A stretch of 15,350 nucleotides of DNA from an uncultured Eggerthella sp. (GTDB lineage Bacteria; Actinomycetota; Coriobacteriia; Coriobacteriales; Eggerthellaceae). The notes under the pieces are model-generated. The model ran no database searches, had not been told where the DNA came from, and saw nothing but the letters and a program-made list of their open reading frames with translations. Positions 1 to 5,618 of the stretch are shown piece after piece (the stretch's first letter is position 1; every line of letters begins with the position of its first letter). The DNA lies in NCBI GenBank assembly GCA_900547965.1, contig URJE01000037.1, positions 1 through 15,350 on the forward strand. Reading direction: 5' to 3'. Both the position numbers and the translations under genes were made by a program.

Positions 1-142
1 GTAGCCGTTTGGACCTTTTCAACCGGTCGGGGCGGCCGAAGCCCAGCCCCTTCCTCTTTCAAGGTCCCTGCACTCACCGGGGCACCTCTCGCTGCTTCAC
101 TGGCGCATGCCCGGGCTTTTAATAAACGCCCTTGCGGGTGTT
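1..142. other. GC-rich intergenic segment with no convincing gene
   Basis: This stretch is GC- and pyrimidine-rich and unlike the AT-richer genes to its right. Frame 1 on the plus strand stays open from the first base to about 210, but the translation is low in complexity, has no start codon in view and resembles no family I know. A 7-bp inverted repeat, GGACCTT (11-17) against AAGGTCC (61-67), encloses further GGGGC/GCCCC complementarity, so a structured RNA or the tail of an element beyond the left edge is possible. I see no tRNA, tmRNA or SRP RNA signature. Confidence 0.4.
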
Positions 143-208
143 TGCAAGAATGGGGACAGGTACAGAATGTGCAGTGCTGCAGATTCTGTACCTGTCCCCA
201 TTCTTGCA
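143..208. repeat. Near-perfect 66-nt palindrome, REP-like, GGGGACAGGTAC core
   Basis: Arm 143-168 is the exact reverse complement of arm 183-208 (26 bp with no mismatch). After one G/G mismatch, the 14-nt centre can pair further (TGCAG at 170-174 with CTGCA at 177-181). The arms carry the core GGGGACAGGTAC. From memory, this core recurs in palindromic repeats next to IS200/REP-associated Y1 transposases in many bacteria; I cannot verify this here and no transposase lies in the window. No T-tract follows, so it is not a standard terminator, although it would fold strongly as RNA or as single-stranded DNA. Confidence 0.85.
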
Positions 209-383
209 GCTAGCCCCTGCCGTACGGGCTGGTTGAAAGCCGCTTGGGAGCTTTTTAGTTTCTGTCGGTTACTTTTGCGTCGGACCGGACTATTCGTTCG
301 CTATGCTTTTCGTCAATCGCCAACCATATGCAACGCATTGCGCTTGCCTGGTGTTTTCTCGTAAACGGCGAAAGGGGAAATCA
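209..383. other. Leader region of the orphan cassette, no gene seen
   Basis: Together with 1-208 this makes 383 bases without a convincing gene. It contains a weak AGCCC...GGGCT hairpin just after the palindrome and the ribosome-binding site (AAAGGGG) for the gene starting at 384. An in-frame ATG at 303 would extend that gene by 27 residues, but the added sequence is not protein-like and has no good SD. No clear sigma-70-type promoter could be picked by eye, although transcription of the cassette must start in or before this segment. Confidence 0.5.
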
Positions 384-671
384 ATGACGAAAAGAAGAAA
401 AGCTATAGCAATCGCGCTGCCCGTGTTGGTCCTTGATGATGATATGGGAATTTCATTGTCCAATGGAAGCAAGGGTTCGAATCTTGTTGTTTCAGGCAAA
501 GATGCAACGGGCTATATGCAGACGTGGTTCTATGTTGCAACACATGAAAATTGGGAGGTCTTTAAAGACAACTACGGCATAGACATCAATACTGATTTTG
601 TTGGTGAGGCGATTTACCCGATGGAGATTCTCGATTCACCTAACGTCAACGTGATTTATCGAAAAGGATAG
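384..671 (+). CDS. Small orphan protein, possibly membrane-associated or exported
   Basis: This is a 95-residue protein of no family I recognise. The start at 384 is chosen because AAAGGGG lies about 8 bases upstream. An alternative ATG at 303 adds 27 residues that do not look like protein. The N-terminus is basic (KRRK, residues 3-6) followed by an 11-residue hydrophobic run (AIAIALPVLVL) and then DDD. This resembles a short signal peptide or anchor but lacks an obvious Ala-x-Ala cleavage site. The rest is polar with scattered aromatics (TWFY, ENWEVF) and no cysteines, and it ends in a basic RKG. Its stop is only 2 bases before the lipoprotein gene, so the two are almost certainly co-transcribed and may work together at the cell surface. 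The base composition is more AT-rich than the flanking core genes. A bacteriocin-like or secreted accessory peptide is conceivable, but nothing in the sequence proves a function. Confidence 0.65.
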   Translation: MTKRRKAIAIALPVLVLDDDMGISLSNGSKGSNLVVSGKDATGYMQTWFYVATHENWEVFKDNYGIDINTDFVGEAIYPMEILDSPNVNVIYRKG

Positions 672-673
672 CA

Positions 674-1708
674 ATGAGGTTGCGAGCATCGTCCTTAATT
701 CTTTTAGCGATATTGGGTGTCTCGTTGCTATCGGGATGTTCTGCATTTGCGGGAAAACCTACAATTGGAATTATCGAAACCTCAGGAAGTGATGCGACGA
801 GTCAAATCGTTCTGTTCGATAAGGATCTGAACGAGGTCTCTCACTTTTCATTAGCTGAAGCTAGTCTGAATAGCGTTTTCTATGATCCGGTGGTTAACCA
901 AGGCATTCTTTACGCTATCCCTCAAGGGTATGCACAAGAAAAAGAGGCCAGAAAGGTTTTAGGCATCAGCATTCAGGATGGATCCGTAGCTGATTATTCG
1001 ATCGATCAGCCCGCAATGAATTCCGCTGCGGTGTCTGAGCGCTACATTTTTGTCTGCAATACGCTCAATGGGATTTCGTATATCAGTCGATGTGATAAAA
1101 AGTCCAATCAGGTTATTTCAATCGAAGAGGACAATTCATACGTCTCGTACCTACTCGCGAAAGACAATAAGCTCTATTCCTTCTCCTCAAGCTTGGATGG
1201 AGGAGAATCGTGGATCGACTGCTATGACTTCGACTTGAATCGAATCTTTAGAATTGAAACTACCGAATATGGATCGGGTGTTTATCGCTCATGTGTTGAT
1301 GGGGACTCTATTTACTTCGTTTCCCTCGTTTCAGGCGAGGGGGAAAGTTGCAGCGCTGTTTTTGAGCTTAATACGGCAACTGGGGAAATAAAGAAGCTTG
1401 ATGTTCCCGATGATCCCATCGATGTGGAACTATACGATGGGAAGCTGTACGTGACGCATGGCAACCTGGTTGAGGGGTCCGATTCCTCTGCTGTGACCAT
1501 CGTGAATCACGAAGGGGAAATGGGTACTTTCCGCTTCAATCATGGTGCAGTGCAGACGGTAGTGAACGAAGATGGCGTTTACGTTCTGGATAGCCGTACC
1601 ATCTATTGTTATTCCCCGGATGGTTTAAAGCAAGTCGGGGAGGCGAGCATCGATTCTTTCTGGAATCAACACCACTATATTTCGGGTTTGTTTTCCGTTG
1701 CTGGCTAA
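674..1708 (+). CDS. Putative lipoprotein, predicted beta-propeller
   Basis: This 344-residue protein has a clear lipoprotein signal: basic n-region (MRLR), hydrophobic stretch (residues 8-19) and lipobox L19-S20-G21-C22. It is expected to be acylated at Cys22 and anchored outside the membrane. The mature part is a series of short beta-rich segments such as NKLYSF, DSIYFVSL, GKLYVTHG and GVYVLDSRTIYCYSPDG, a pattern typical of WD40-like or quinoprotein-type propellers. I cannot assign a ligand or partner. The ATG at 674 follows AAAAGGA inside the end of the preceding gene, so translation is probably coupled. It ends about 40 bases before a bidirectional terminator shared with panD. Use of TTA, ATA and AGA codons and lower GC than its neighbours suggest acquisition or weak expression. 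Lipoprotein confidence is high, propeller moderate, precise function unknown. Confidence 0.8.
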   Translation: MRLRASSLILLAILGVSLLSGCSAFAGKPTIGIIETSGSDATSQIVLFDKDLNEVSHFSLAEASLNSVFYDPVVNQGILYAIPQGYAQEKEARKVLGISIQDGSVADYSIDQPAMNSAAVSERYIFVCNTLNGISYISRCDKKSNQVISIEEDNSYVSYLLAKDNKLYSFSSSLDGGESWIDCYDFDLNRIFRIETTEYGSGVYRSCVDGDSIYFVSLVSGEGESCSAVFELNTATGEIKKLDVPDDPIDVELYDGKLYVTHGNLVEGSDSSAVTIVNHEGEMGTFRFNHGAVQTVVNEDGVYVLDSRTIYCYSPDGLKQVGEASIDSFWNQHHYISGLFSVAG

Positions 1709-1750
1709 GTCGGTGTCTAGCGAATACGGGATAGGCGTCTCTTGCGACAA

Positions 1751-1786
1751 AAAACGCCCACCCTGCTGATGCGGGGTGGGCGTTTT
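1751..1786. terminator. Bidirectional intrinsic terminator between lipoprotein gene and panD
   Basis: A 13-bp perfect stem (1751-1763 with 1774-1786, AAAACGCCCACCC against its complement) encloses a 10-nt loop. The GC-rich core is flanked by A4 on the left and T4 on the right, so it can end transcription from both converging genes. Confidence 0.9.
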
Positions 1787-1810
1787 GGTTGGTAGGGAAG
1801 TGCTTGTTGC

Positions 1811-2209
1811 TTACTTCAAGTCTTCCAGCTTGCCGTGCTTTTCGTAGCGGGTAAGACGGCTGATTTTGTTGTCGTCGTCTACGAATACCACGTGAGGTGC
1901 GTGCTCCGGGTCGGCGAACTCTTCGGGAGTCATCTGGCAGTAGTTCATGATGATTACCTTATCGCCTACAGTAACCAGGTGAGCAGCTGCGCCATTCAGG
2001 CAGATTACGCCACTGCCAGGCTCGCCGGCAATAACATAGGTTTCAAGACGATTGCCGTTATTGCAATCTGAGATGGTAACCAGTTCGTATTCCTGGATGC
2101 CGGCTGCTTCCATCAGTTCAGAGTCGATGGTGATGGAGCCGATGTAATCAAGTTCCGCCTGGGTGACGGTTGCACGATGAATTTTGCCCTTAAGCACATT
2201 CAGCAGCAT
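1811..2209 (-). CDS. panD: Aspartate 1-decarboxylase precursor (PanD)
   Basis: PanD decarboxylates L-aspartate to beta-alanine, the amine half of pantothenate, in the cytoplasm. It is a pyruvoyl enzyme made as a proenzyme that cleaves itself between Gly24 and Ser25. Starting at the ATG at 2209 gives 132 residues and puts the YIGS cleavage motif exactly at G24-S25, matching the E. coli numbering. Lys9, Tyr22, Arg54, Thr57 and Tyr58 also fall at their family positions, as does the GAAAH stretch. The reading frame is open 16 codons further upstream, but those residues are not PanD-like. The SD GAAGGAAGG lies about 10 bases before the chosen ATG. panD is the last gene of the pan cluster, about 120 bases after panC, with dyads in that gap, and it ends at the terminator shared with the lipoprotein gene. 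Whether a separate maturation factor (PanM/PanZ) is needed cannot be seen. Confidence 0.96.
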   Translation of the reverse strand: MLLNVLKGKIHRATVTQAELDYIGSITIDSELMEAAGIQEYELVTISDCNNGNRLETYVIAGEPGSGVICLNGAAAHLVTVGDKVIIMNYCQMTPEEFADPEHAPHVVFVDDDNKISRLTRYEKHGKLEDLK

Positions 2210-2270
2210 AAGGTTTGAACCTTCCTTCTTCGCATGATGTTCCACTCGAGGTTTCACTGCGTAGTAGCCA

Positions 2271-2318
2271 TTATGCGCGGTTGCGCATAACCTGCCGTAT
2301 TCTTGCGCAATATTGTGC
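2271..2318. promoter_or_regulatory. Two dyads with repeated TGCGC(A) cores between panC and panD
   Basis: TTATGCGC (2271-2278) and GCGCATAA (2283-2290) form a perfect 8-bp stem with loop GGTT. A second imperfect dyad, GCGCAATATTGTGC (2305-2318), overlaps the 8-bp palindrome TTGCGCAA (2303-2310). The core TGCGC(A) thus occurs three times within 36 bases, at 2274, 2282 and 2304. On the minus strand, CATAAT inside the first dyad resembles a -10 box for panD, though the matching -35 is poor. The segment may be an operator, an mRNA processing hairpin or both; this is inference from symmetry only. Confidence 0.4.
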
Positions 2319-2329
2319 TGCGTGCAAGC

Positions 2330-3181
2330 TTATTCGTCAAAATCGAACAAGTAATTGTCGATAAGGCGAGTTTTTCCGATGTAAACGGCAATAGCGACCA
2401 GACCAGATTCGCCGAGCGAATCAACGGGCTGCATGTTGCCCAGGTCAACTACTTCGATGTAATCAATCTGCGCCAAAGGCTCCGCTTCGATGATTTCGCG
2501 AACAGCGGTGCGAACGATGTCCGCATTGCGCTCGCCGCCTTCGATAAGATCCTGCGCTGCAAAGATGGAGCGGGAAAGGCACAGTGCCGCCTTGCGTTCT
2601 TCTGCGGAAAGGTAGCTGTTGCGTGAGCTCTTTGCCAGGCCGTCTTCTTCGCGAACGATGGGGCAGCCATATACCTTCACGTTCATGTTGAGGTCGGCAA
2701 CCATGCGCTTGATGATGGCAAGCTGCTGGGCATCTTTCTGGCCGAAGAATGCCTTGTCAGGCTGCACGATGTTGAACAGCTTGTTTACAACCGTGCATAC
2801 GCCACGGAAATGGCCAGGACGCTTTGCGCCGCACAGGGTATCGGTCAGGGTTTCCATAACTACATAGGTGTTGTAGTTCTTGGGGTACATCTCTTCCGGC
2901 TCGGGATGGAACACCACGTTAACACCCTTGGATTCTGCGATAGCTGCATCGCGTTCCAGGTCGCGGGGGTAGTTGTCGTAGTCTTCGTTGGGGCCGAACT
3001 GGATGGGATTCACGAAAACGCTGGTAACTACGCGGTCGCATTCCTTCACAGCGCGCTCCATCAGCGACATATGGCCTTCGTGCAATGCGCCCATGGTGGG
3101 CGTAAGGCCGATGGTGAGCCCCTCAGCTTTCCATTCGGCAACCTGTGCTTTCATCTCGGCAACAGTGGTGATGATTTTCAT
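2330..3181 (-). CDS. panC: Pantothenate synthetase (PanC)
   Basis: PanC joins pantoate and beta-alanine with ATP through a pantoyl-adenylate, giving pantothenate, AMP and pyrophosphate in the cytoplasm. The 283-residue length equals the E. coli enzyme. Family motifs in order: TPTMGALHEGH (28-37, the HIGH-type ATP site), VNPIQFGPNEDYDNYPR (57-73, pantoate and beta-alanine pocket), RPGHFRGVCTVV (121-132), FFGQKDAQQ (145-153) and REEDGLAKSSRNSYLS (177-192, equivalent to KMSKS). The ATG at 3181 is chosen because MKIITTV is the usual N-terminus and AAAGGA precedes it. The frame stays open to 3253, but that extension is not conserved in character. The SD lies in the descending arm of a 24-bp palindrome, so translation may be controlled. 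The gene is read in the same direction as panB upstream, but a terminator-like hairpin sits between them, so panC-panD may form its own unit. Confidence 0.97.
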   Translation of the reverse strand: MKIITTVAEMKAQVAEWKAEGLTIGLTPTMGALHEGHMSLMERAVKECDRVVTSVFVNPIQFGPNEDYDNYPRDLERDAAIAESKGVNVVFHPEPEEMYPKNYNTYVVMETLTDTLCGAKRPGHFRGVCTVVNKLFNIVQPDKAFFGQKDAQQLAIIKRMVADLNMNVKVYGCPIVREEDGLAKSSRNSYLSAEERKAALCLSRSIFAAQDLIEGGERNADIVRTAVREIIEAEPLAQIDYIEVVDLGNMQPVDSLGESGLVAIAVYIGKTRLIDNYLFDFDE

Positions 3182-3186
3182 TCTGT

Positions 3187-3217
3187 TCCTTTCGTCGTTC
3201 TGCAGAACGACGAAGGA
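3187..3217 (-). promoter_or_regulatory. 24-bp perfect palindrome that would sequester the panC SD
   Basis: TTCGTCGTTCTG (3191-3202) is followed without a gap by its exact reverse complement CAGAACGACGAA (3203-3214). On the minus-strand mRNA this folds as CCUUCGUCGUUC-UGCA-GAACGACGAAAGG with one bulged A. The AAAGG in the descending arm is the start of the panC SD, six to ten bases before its ATG. Fold and position are seen directly; the regulatory role, either a transcription-factor operator or a translational hairpin, is inference. Confidence 0.6.
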
Positions 3218-3398
3218 TCGCACGAGACGTCCTGATGCTGCGCGGCGCCCCAATAAACACCTTGCCCCTCAATCGTCGCTCACGCGCTAAGCACGCTTCA
3301 CTCCTTTTTCGGGGCAATCTAGCCTATTGGATGCGCCGCTCGCTGACGTATATGCAATCCCTCGCTTGATTTCCGTTGGTACTAGGATAGCGCTCTTT

Positions 3399-3436
3399 AA
3401 AAGAAAAGGCCGAGTTTGCCCTCAGCCTTTTCTTTT
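3399..3436 (-). terminator. Terminator-like hairpin just after panB
   Basis: AAAAGAAAAGGC (3399-3410) and GCCTTTTCTTTT (3425-3436) form a 12-bp perfect stem around a 14-nt loop, starting 2 bases after the panB stop codon. Read on the minus strand, the hairpin ends in TTTTCTTTT, so it should act as an intrinsic terminator or attenuator between panB and panC. The stem is AU-rich apart from its top, so termination may be partial. Confidence 0.7.
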
Positions 3437-3438
3437 GA

Positions 3439-4266
3439 TTAATAAAGCTTTTCCAGGGCTTCTTCATCGATCTTGAAGGTGTGCTCTTCGGAAGGGAAGG
3501 TGCCCGCCTTGACTTCTTCGTCGTACGTCTTGAAGGCGGCGGTCATCTGTGGGCCGATAGTGCCGAAGTGCTTTACGAACTTGGGCTTGAAGTCGCTGAA
3601 CAGAGCAAGCATATCCTGATACACCAGAACCTGGCCATCGCAACCTGCGCCTGCACCGATGCCGATGGTGGGGATGTCGAGCTTTTCGGAGATGATGGTG
3701 GCAAGCTTTGCAGGAACGCATTCCAGAACAACAGCAAATGCGCCTGCCTCCTGAACCGCCAAAGCATCGTCGATCATCTGCTGGGCTGCTTCAGCCGTTT
3801 TGCCTTGAACCTTGAAGCCGCCGAAGGCGTTTACGGACTGAGGCGTAAGGCCGATGTGGGCACATACGGGGATGCCCGCCTTAGTGATGGCCTGAATCTG
3901 TTCGGCAACGCGTACGCCACCTTCGAGCTTTACAGCGTTGGCGCGGCCTTCCTTCATCAGGCGGCCAGCGTTGATAACAGCCTGCTCAACCGATACCTCA
4001 TAGCTCATGAACGGCATATCGGCAACAACAAGCGCATTCCTGGCGCCACGGGAAACGGCGGCGGTGTGATGGATCATGTCTTCCATCGTTACCGAAAGCG
4101 TGTCTTCGTAGCCGAGCATAACCATGCCCAGGGAATCTCCGACAAGGATCGAATTGATTCCCGCTTCGTCAACCAACTTTGCGGTGGAGTAGTCGTAAGC
4201 AGTCAACATAGAGATCTTGGTGCCCTCATTCTTCATCTTCTTGAATGTGGCAACAGTATTCTTCAT
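3439..4266 (-). CDS. panB: 3-methyl-2-oxobutanoate hydroxymethyltransferase (PanB)
   Basis: PanB transfers a hydroxymethyl group from 5,10-methylene-tetrahydrofolate to alpha-ketoisovalerate, giving ketopantoate, the first committed step of pantothenate synthesis, in the cytoplasm. It has 275 residues, near the family norm. Visible motifs are TAYDYSTAKLVDEAG (22-36), VGDSLG with the metal ligand Asp44, VADMPF with Asp83, KLEGG with Glu115, AHIGLTPQSVNAFGGFKVQGK (136-156) and ECVP with catalytic Glu182, then IPTIGIGAGAGCDGQ (198-212). The ATG at 4266 is preceded by AAGGGGA at good spacing. It is the promoter-proximal gene of the minus-strand pan cluster and diverges from the ribosomal operon. 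A ketopantoate reductase gene (panE or ilvC) is needed between PanB and PanC but is not in this window. Confidence 0.97.
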   Translation of the reverse strand: MKNTVATFKKMKNEGTKISMLTAYDYSTAKLVDEAGINSILVGDSLGMVMLGYEDTLSVTMEDMIHHTAAVSRGARNALVVADMPFMSYEVSVEQAVINAGRLMKEGRANAVKLEGGVRVAEQIQAITKAGIPVCAHIGLTPQSVNAFGGFKVQGKTAEAAQQMIDDALAVQEAGAFAVVLECVPAKLATIISEKLDIPTIGIGAGAGCDGQVLVYQDMLALFSDFKPKFVKHFGTIGPQMTAAFKTYDEEVKAGTFPSEEHTFKIDEEALEKLY

Positions 4267-4303
4267 GTTCCCCTTCTTTCTCTTACGTTGTGCAGCTCCA
4301 TAC

Positions 4304-4332
4304 TATATATAAGTAACGCGCTGCACCTTGAA
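4304..4332 (-). promoter_or_regulatory. Candidate panB promoter
   Basis: On the minus strand, TTCAAG (complement of 4327-4332) is followed after 17 bases by TATATA (4304-4309). The -10 is good and the -35 weak. The site leaves a leader of about 30 bases before the panB ATG. An 8-bp inverted pair, GCAGCTCC (4292-4299) and GGAGCTGC (4348-4355), brackets it. Confidence 0.4.
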
Positions 4333-4582
4333 GGCGAAGCGCGCGTCGGAGCTGCGTTGTTTCGATGCCTGTATTGTACACGCAGGCTTGTGTTTCGGAA
4401 TGGTTTCAGGAATGTTTTGCCGTTCGGCATCTATAAGCGGTAAATAGCTCTTCTCGCATCGGATAAAAAAGTCCAGAATTATTTGAAAAATGGAGGGGAA
4501 CTGCTGAGTGGCTTTACGAAAACCGCATATTTACCAGCGTAAACAGATTGTGAAGAGATAGATACGCCCGGGTGCGTGGCGT
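4333..4582. other. Noncoding spacer between divergent panB and rpsL promoters
   Basis: The gap between the panB and rpsL start codons (4267-4715) is about 450 bases. It holds the two candidate promoters and the rpsL leader, which are listed separately. The central part is AT-rich, with runs such as TAAAAAAG, and no reading frame with both an SD and protein-like composition. I see no tRNA or riboswitch. Confidence 0.5.
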
Positions 4583-4611
4583 TTGACAAGGTATATACCC
4601 GGTGATAAAGT
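4583..4611 (+). promoter_or_regulatory. Strong promoter of the rpsL operon
   Basis: A perfect -35 TTGACA (4583-4588) is followed after 17 bases by TAAAGT (4606-4611), preceded by an extended -10 TG (4603-4604). The spacer contains the 10-bp palindrome GGTATATACC (4590-4599). The predicted start is near 4618, leaving a leader of about 100 bases before rpsL. The leader includes a 6-bp hairpin, GTGCGT (4649-4654) with ACGCAC (4664-4669). Confidence 0.7.
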
Positions 4612-4715
4612 TCATTTTCGCGTTTCGGGTAGAAGCGTATGTTTTCGCGTGCGTATCTGCAGAACGCACAGAAAGCAAAGTTAGTAAGTGATAGTAAAGA
4701 AAAGGAGCTGAAGCT

Positions 4716-5090
4716 TTGCCTACTATCAATCAGTTGGTCCGTAAGGGCCGCGCCAAGCAGGTCGATAAGCAGAAGACCCCGGCGCTCAAGGGCAACCCCC
4801 AGAAGCGTGGCGTTTGCACCCGCGTGTACACCACCACCCCTAAGAAGCCTAACTCGGCACTTCGTAAGGTTGCTCGTGTCCGTCTCGTAAACGGCATGGA
4901 AGTTACCGCATACATCCCCGGTGAAGGCCACAACCTCCAGGAGCACTCCATGGTGCTTATCCGTGGCGGTCGTGTAAAGGACCTTCCTGGTGTTCGTTAT
5001 AAGATCATCCGCGCTGCTCTCGACTGCGCAGCTGTCGACAGCCGTCGTCAGGCACGCAGCCGCTATGGCGCTAAGAAGCCCAAGAACTAA
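4716..5090 (+). CDS. rpsL: 30S ribosomal protein S12
   Basis: S12 lies at the decoding centre of the small subunit and controls tRNA selection accuracy. The 124-residue length equals E. coli S12, and long blocks are family-identical, such as RGVCTRVYTTTPKKPNSALRK (31-51) and LIRGGRVKDLPGVRY (81-95). Lys43 and Lys88, the usual sites of streptomycin-resistance changes, are both wild type, and Asp89, the methylthiolated residue in some bacteria, is present. Translation starts at TTG (4716), decided by the N-terminus MPTINQLVRKGR and the SD AAAGGAG at 4700-4706. It is the first gene of the ribosomal operon, downstream of a strong promoter with a roughly 100-base leader. rpsG follows after 46 bases. 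Confidence 0.98.
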   Translation: MPTINQLVRKGRAKQVDKQKTPALKGNPQKRGVCTRVYTTTPKKPNSALRKVARVRLVNGMEVTAYIPGEGHNLQEHSMVLIRGGRVKDLPGVRYKIIRAALDCAAVDSRRQARSRYGAKKPKN

Positions 5091-5136
5091 GTAACCCTCG
5101 CGATTCAGTTAGTCGCATAAACCGAAAGGAAGATAT

Positions 5137-5607
5137 ATGCCGCGTCGTGCAGCAGCAGTCCGCCGCGAAACGCAGCCGGACGCTAAGTACAACAACCGTT
5201 TGGTCACGCAGCTGATCAACAAGGTGTTGCTTGACGGTAAGAAGTCTACCGCAGAAGGTATCGTTTACGATGCATTCGACATCGTTGCAGAGAAGACCGG
5301 CCAGGATGCCCTGACCGTATTCAAGAAGGCAATGGACAACATCCGCCCCACGCTCGAGGTTAAGCCCAAGCGTGTTGGTGGTGCTACCTACCAGGTGCCT
5401 ATGGAGGTTAACTCCCGTCGCGCAACCACCCTCGCTATCCGCTGGATGGTTGACTTCTCCCGCAAGCGCAAGGAAAACACCATGAAGGAGCGTCTCGCAG
5501 GCGAAATCATGGACGCAGCCGAAAACACCGGCGCATCCATCAAGAAGCGCGAAGACCTCTACAAGATGGCAGAATCCAACCGTGCATTCTCGCACTATCG
5601 TTGGTAG
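5137..5607 (+). CDS. rpsG: 30S ribosomal protein S7
   Basis: S7 nucleates assembly of the 30S head by binding the 3' major domain of 16S rRNA and contacts the E-site tRNA. The 156 residues match the bacterial short form. Typical features are the basic N-terminus MPRRAAAVRRE, KVLLDGKKSTAEGIVYDAF (29-47), IRPTLEVKPKRVGGATYQVP (69-88) and the C-terminal ANRAF/HYRW-type end, here SNRAFSHYRW. The ATG at 5137 has the SD AAAGGAAG. Its stop overlaps the SD of fusA (TAGGAGAAGG), so the two genes are translationally close, 11 bases apart, in the standard str operon order. Confidence 0.98.
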   Translation: MPRRAAAVRRETQPDAKYNNRLVTQLINKVLLDGKKSTAEGIVYDAFDIVAEKTGQDALTVFKKAMDNIRPTLEVKPKRVGGATYQVPMEVNSRRATTLAIRWMVDFSRKRKENTMKERLAGEIMDAAENTGASIKKREDLYKMAESNRAFSHYRW

Positions 5608-5618
5608 GAGAAGGAATA

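Noticed and set aside
107..364. An 85-codon open frame spanning the palindrome
   Set aside because: It is read straight through a 66-nt inverted repeat and has no SD or protein-like pattern.
471..487. GGTTCGAATC resembling a tRNA T-loop
   Set aside because: The surrounding stem does not pair properly and no acceptor, D or anticodon arms are present; it lies inside the small coding gene.
3182..3317. Leader peptide or upstream extension of panC
   Set aside because: The extended frames start with TTG codons without a suitable SD and pass through the 24-bp palindrome; the resulting residues are not PanC-like.
3481..4443. A 320-codon plus-strand open frame opposite panB
   Set aside because: It is a shadow of panB codon bias, with no SD and no recognisable motif; panB itself has all its catalytic residues.
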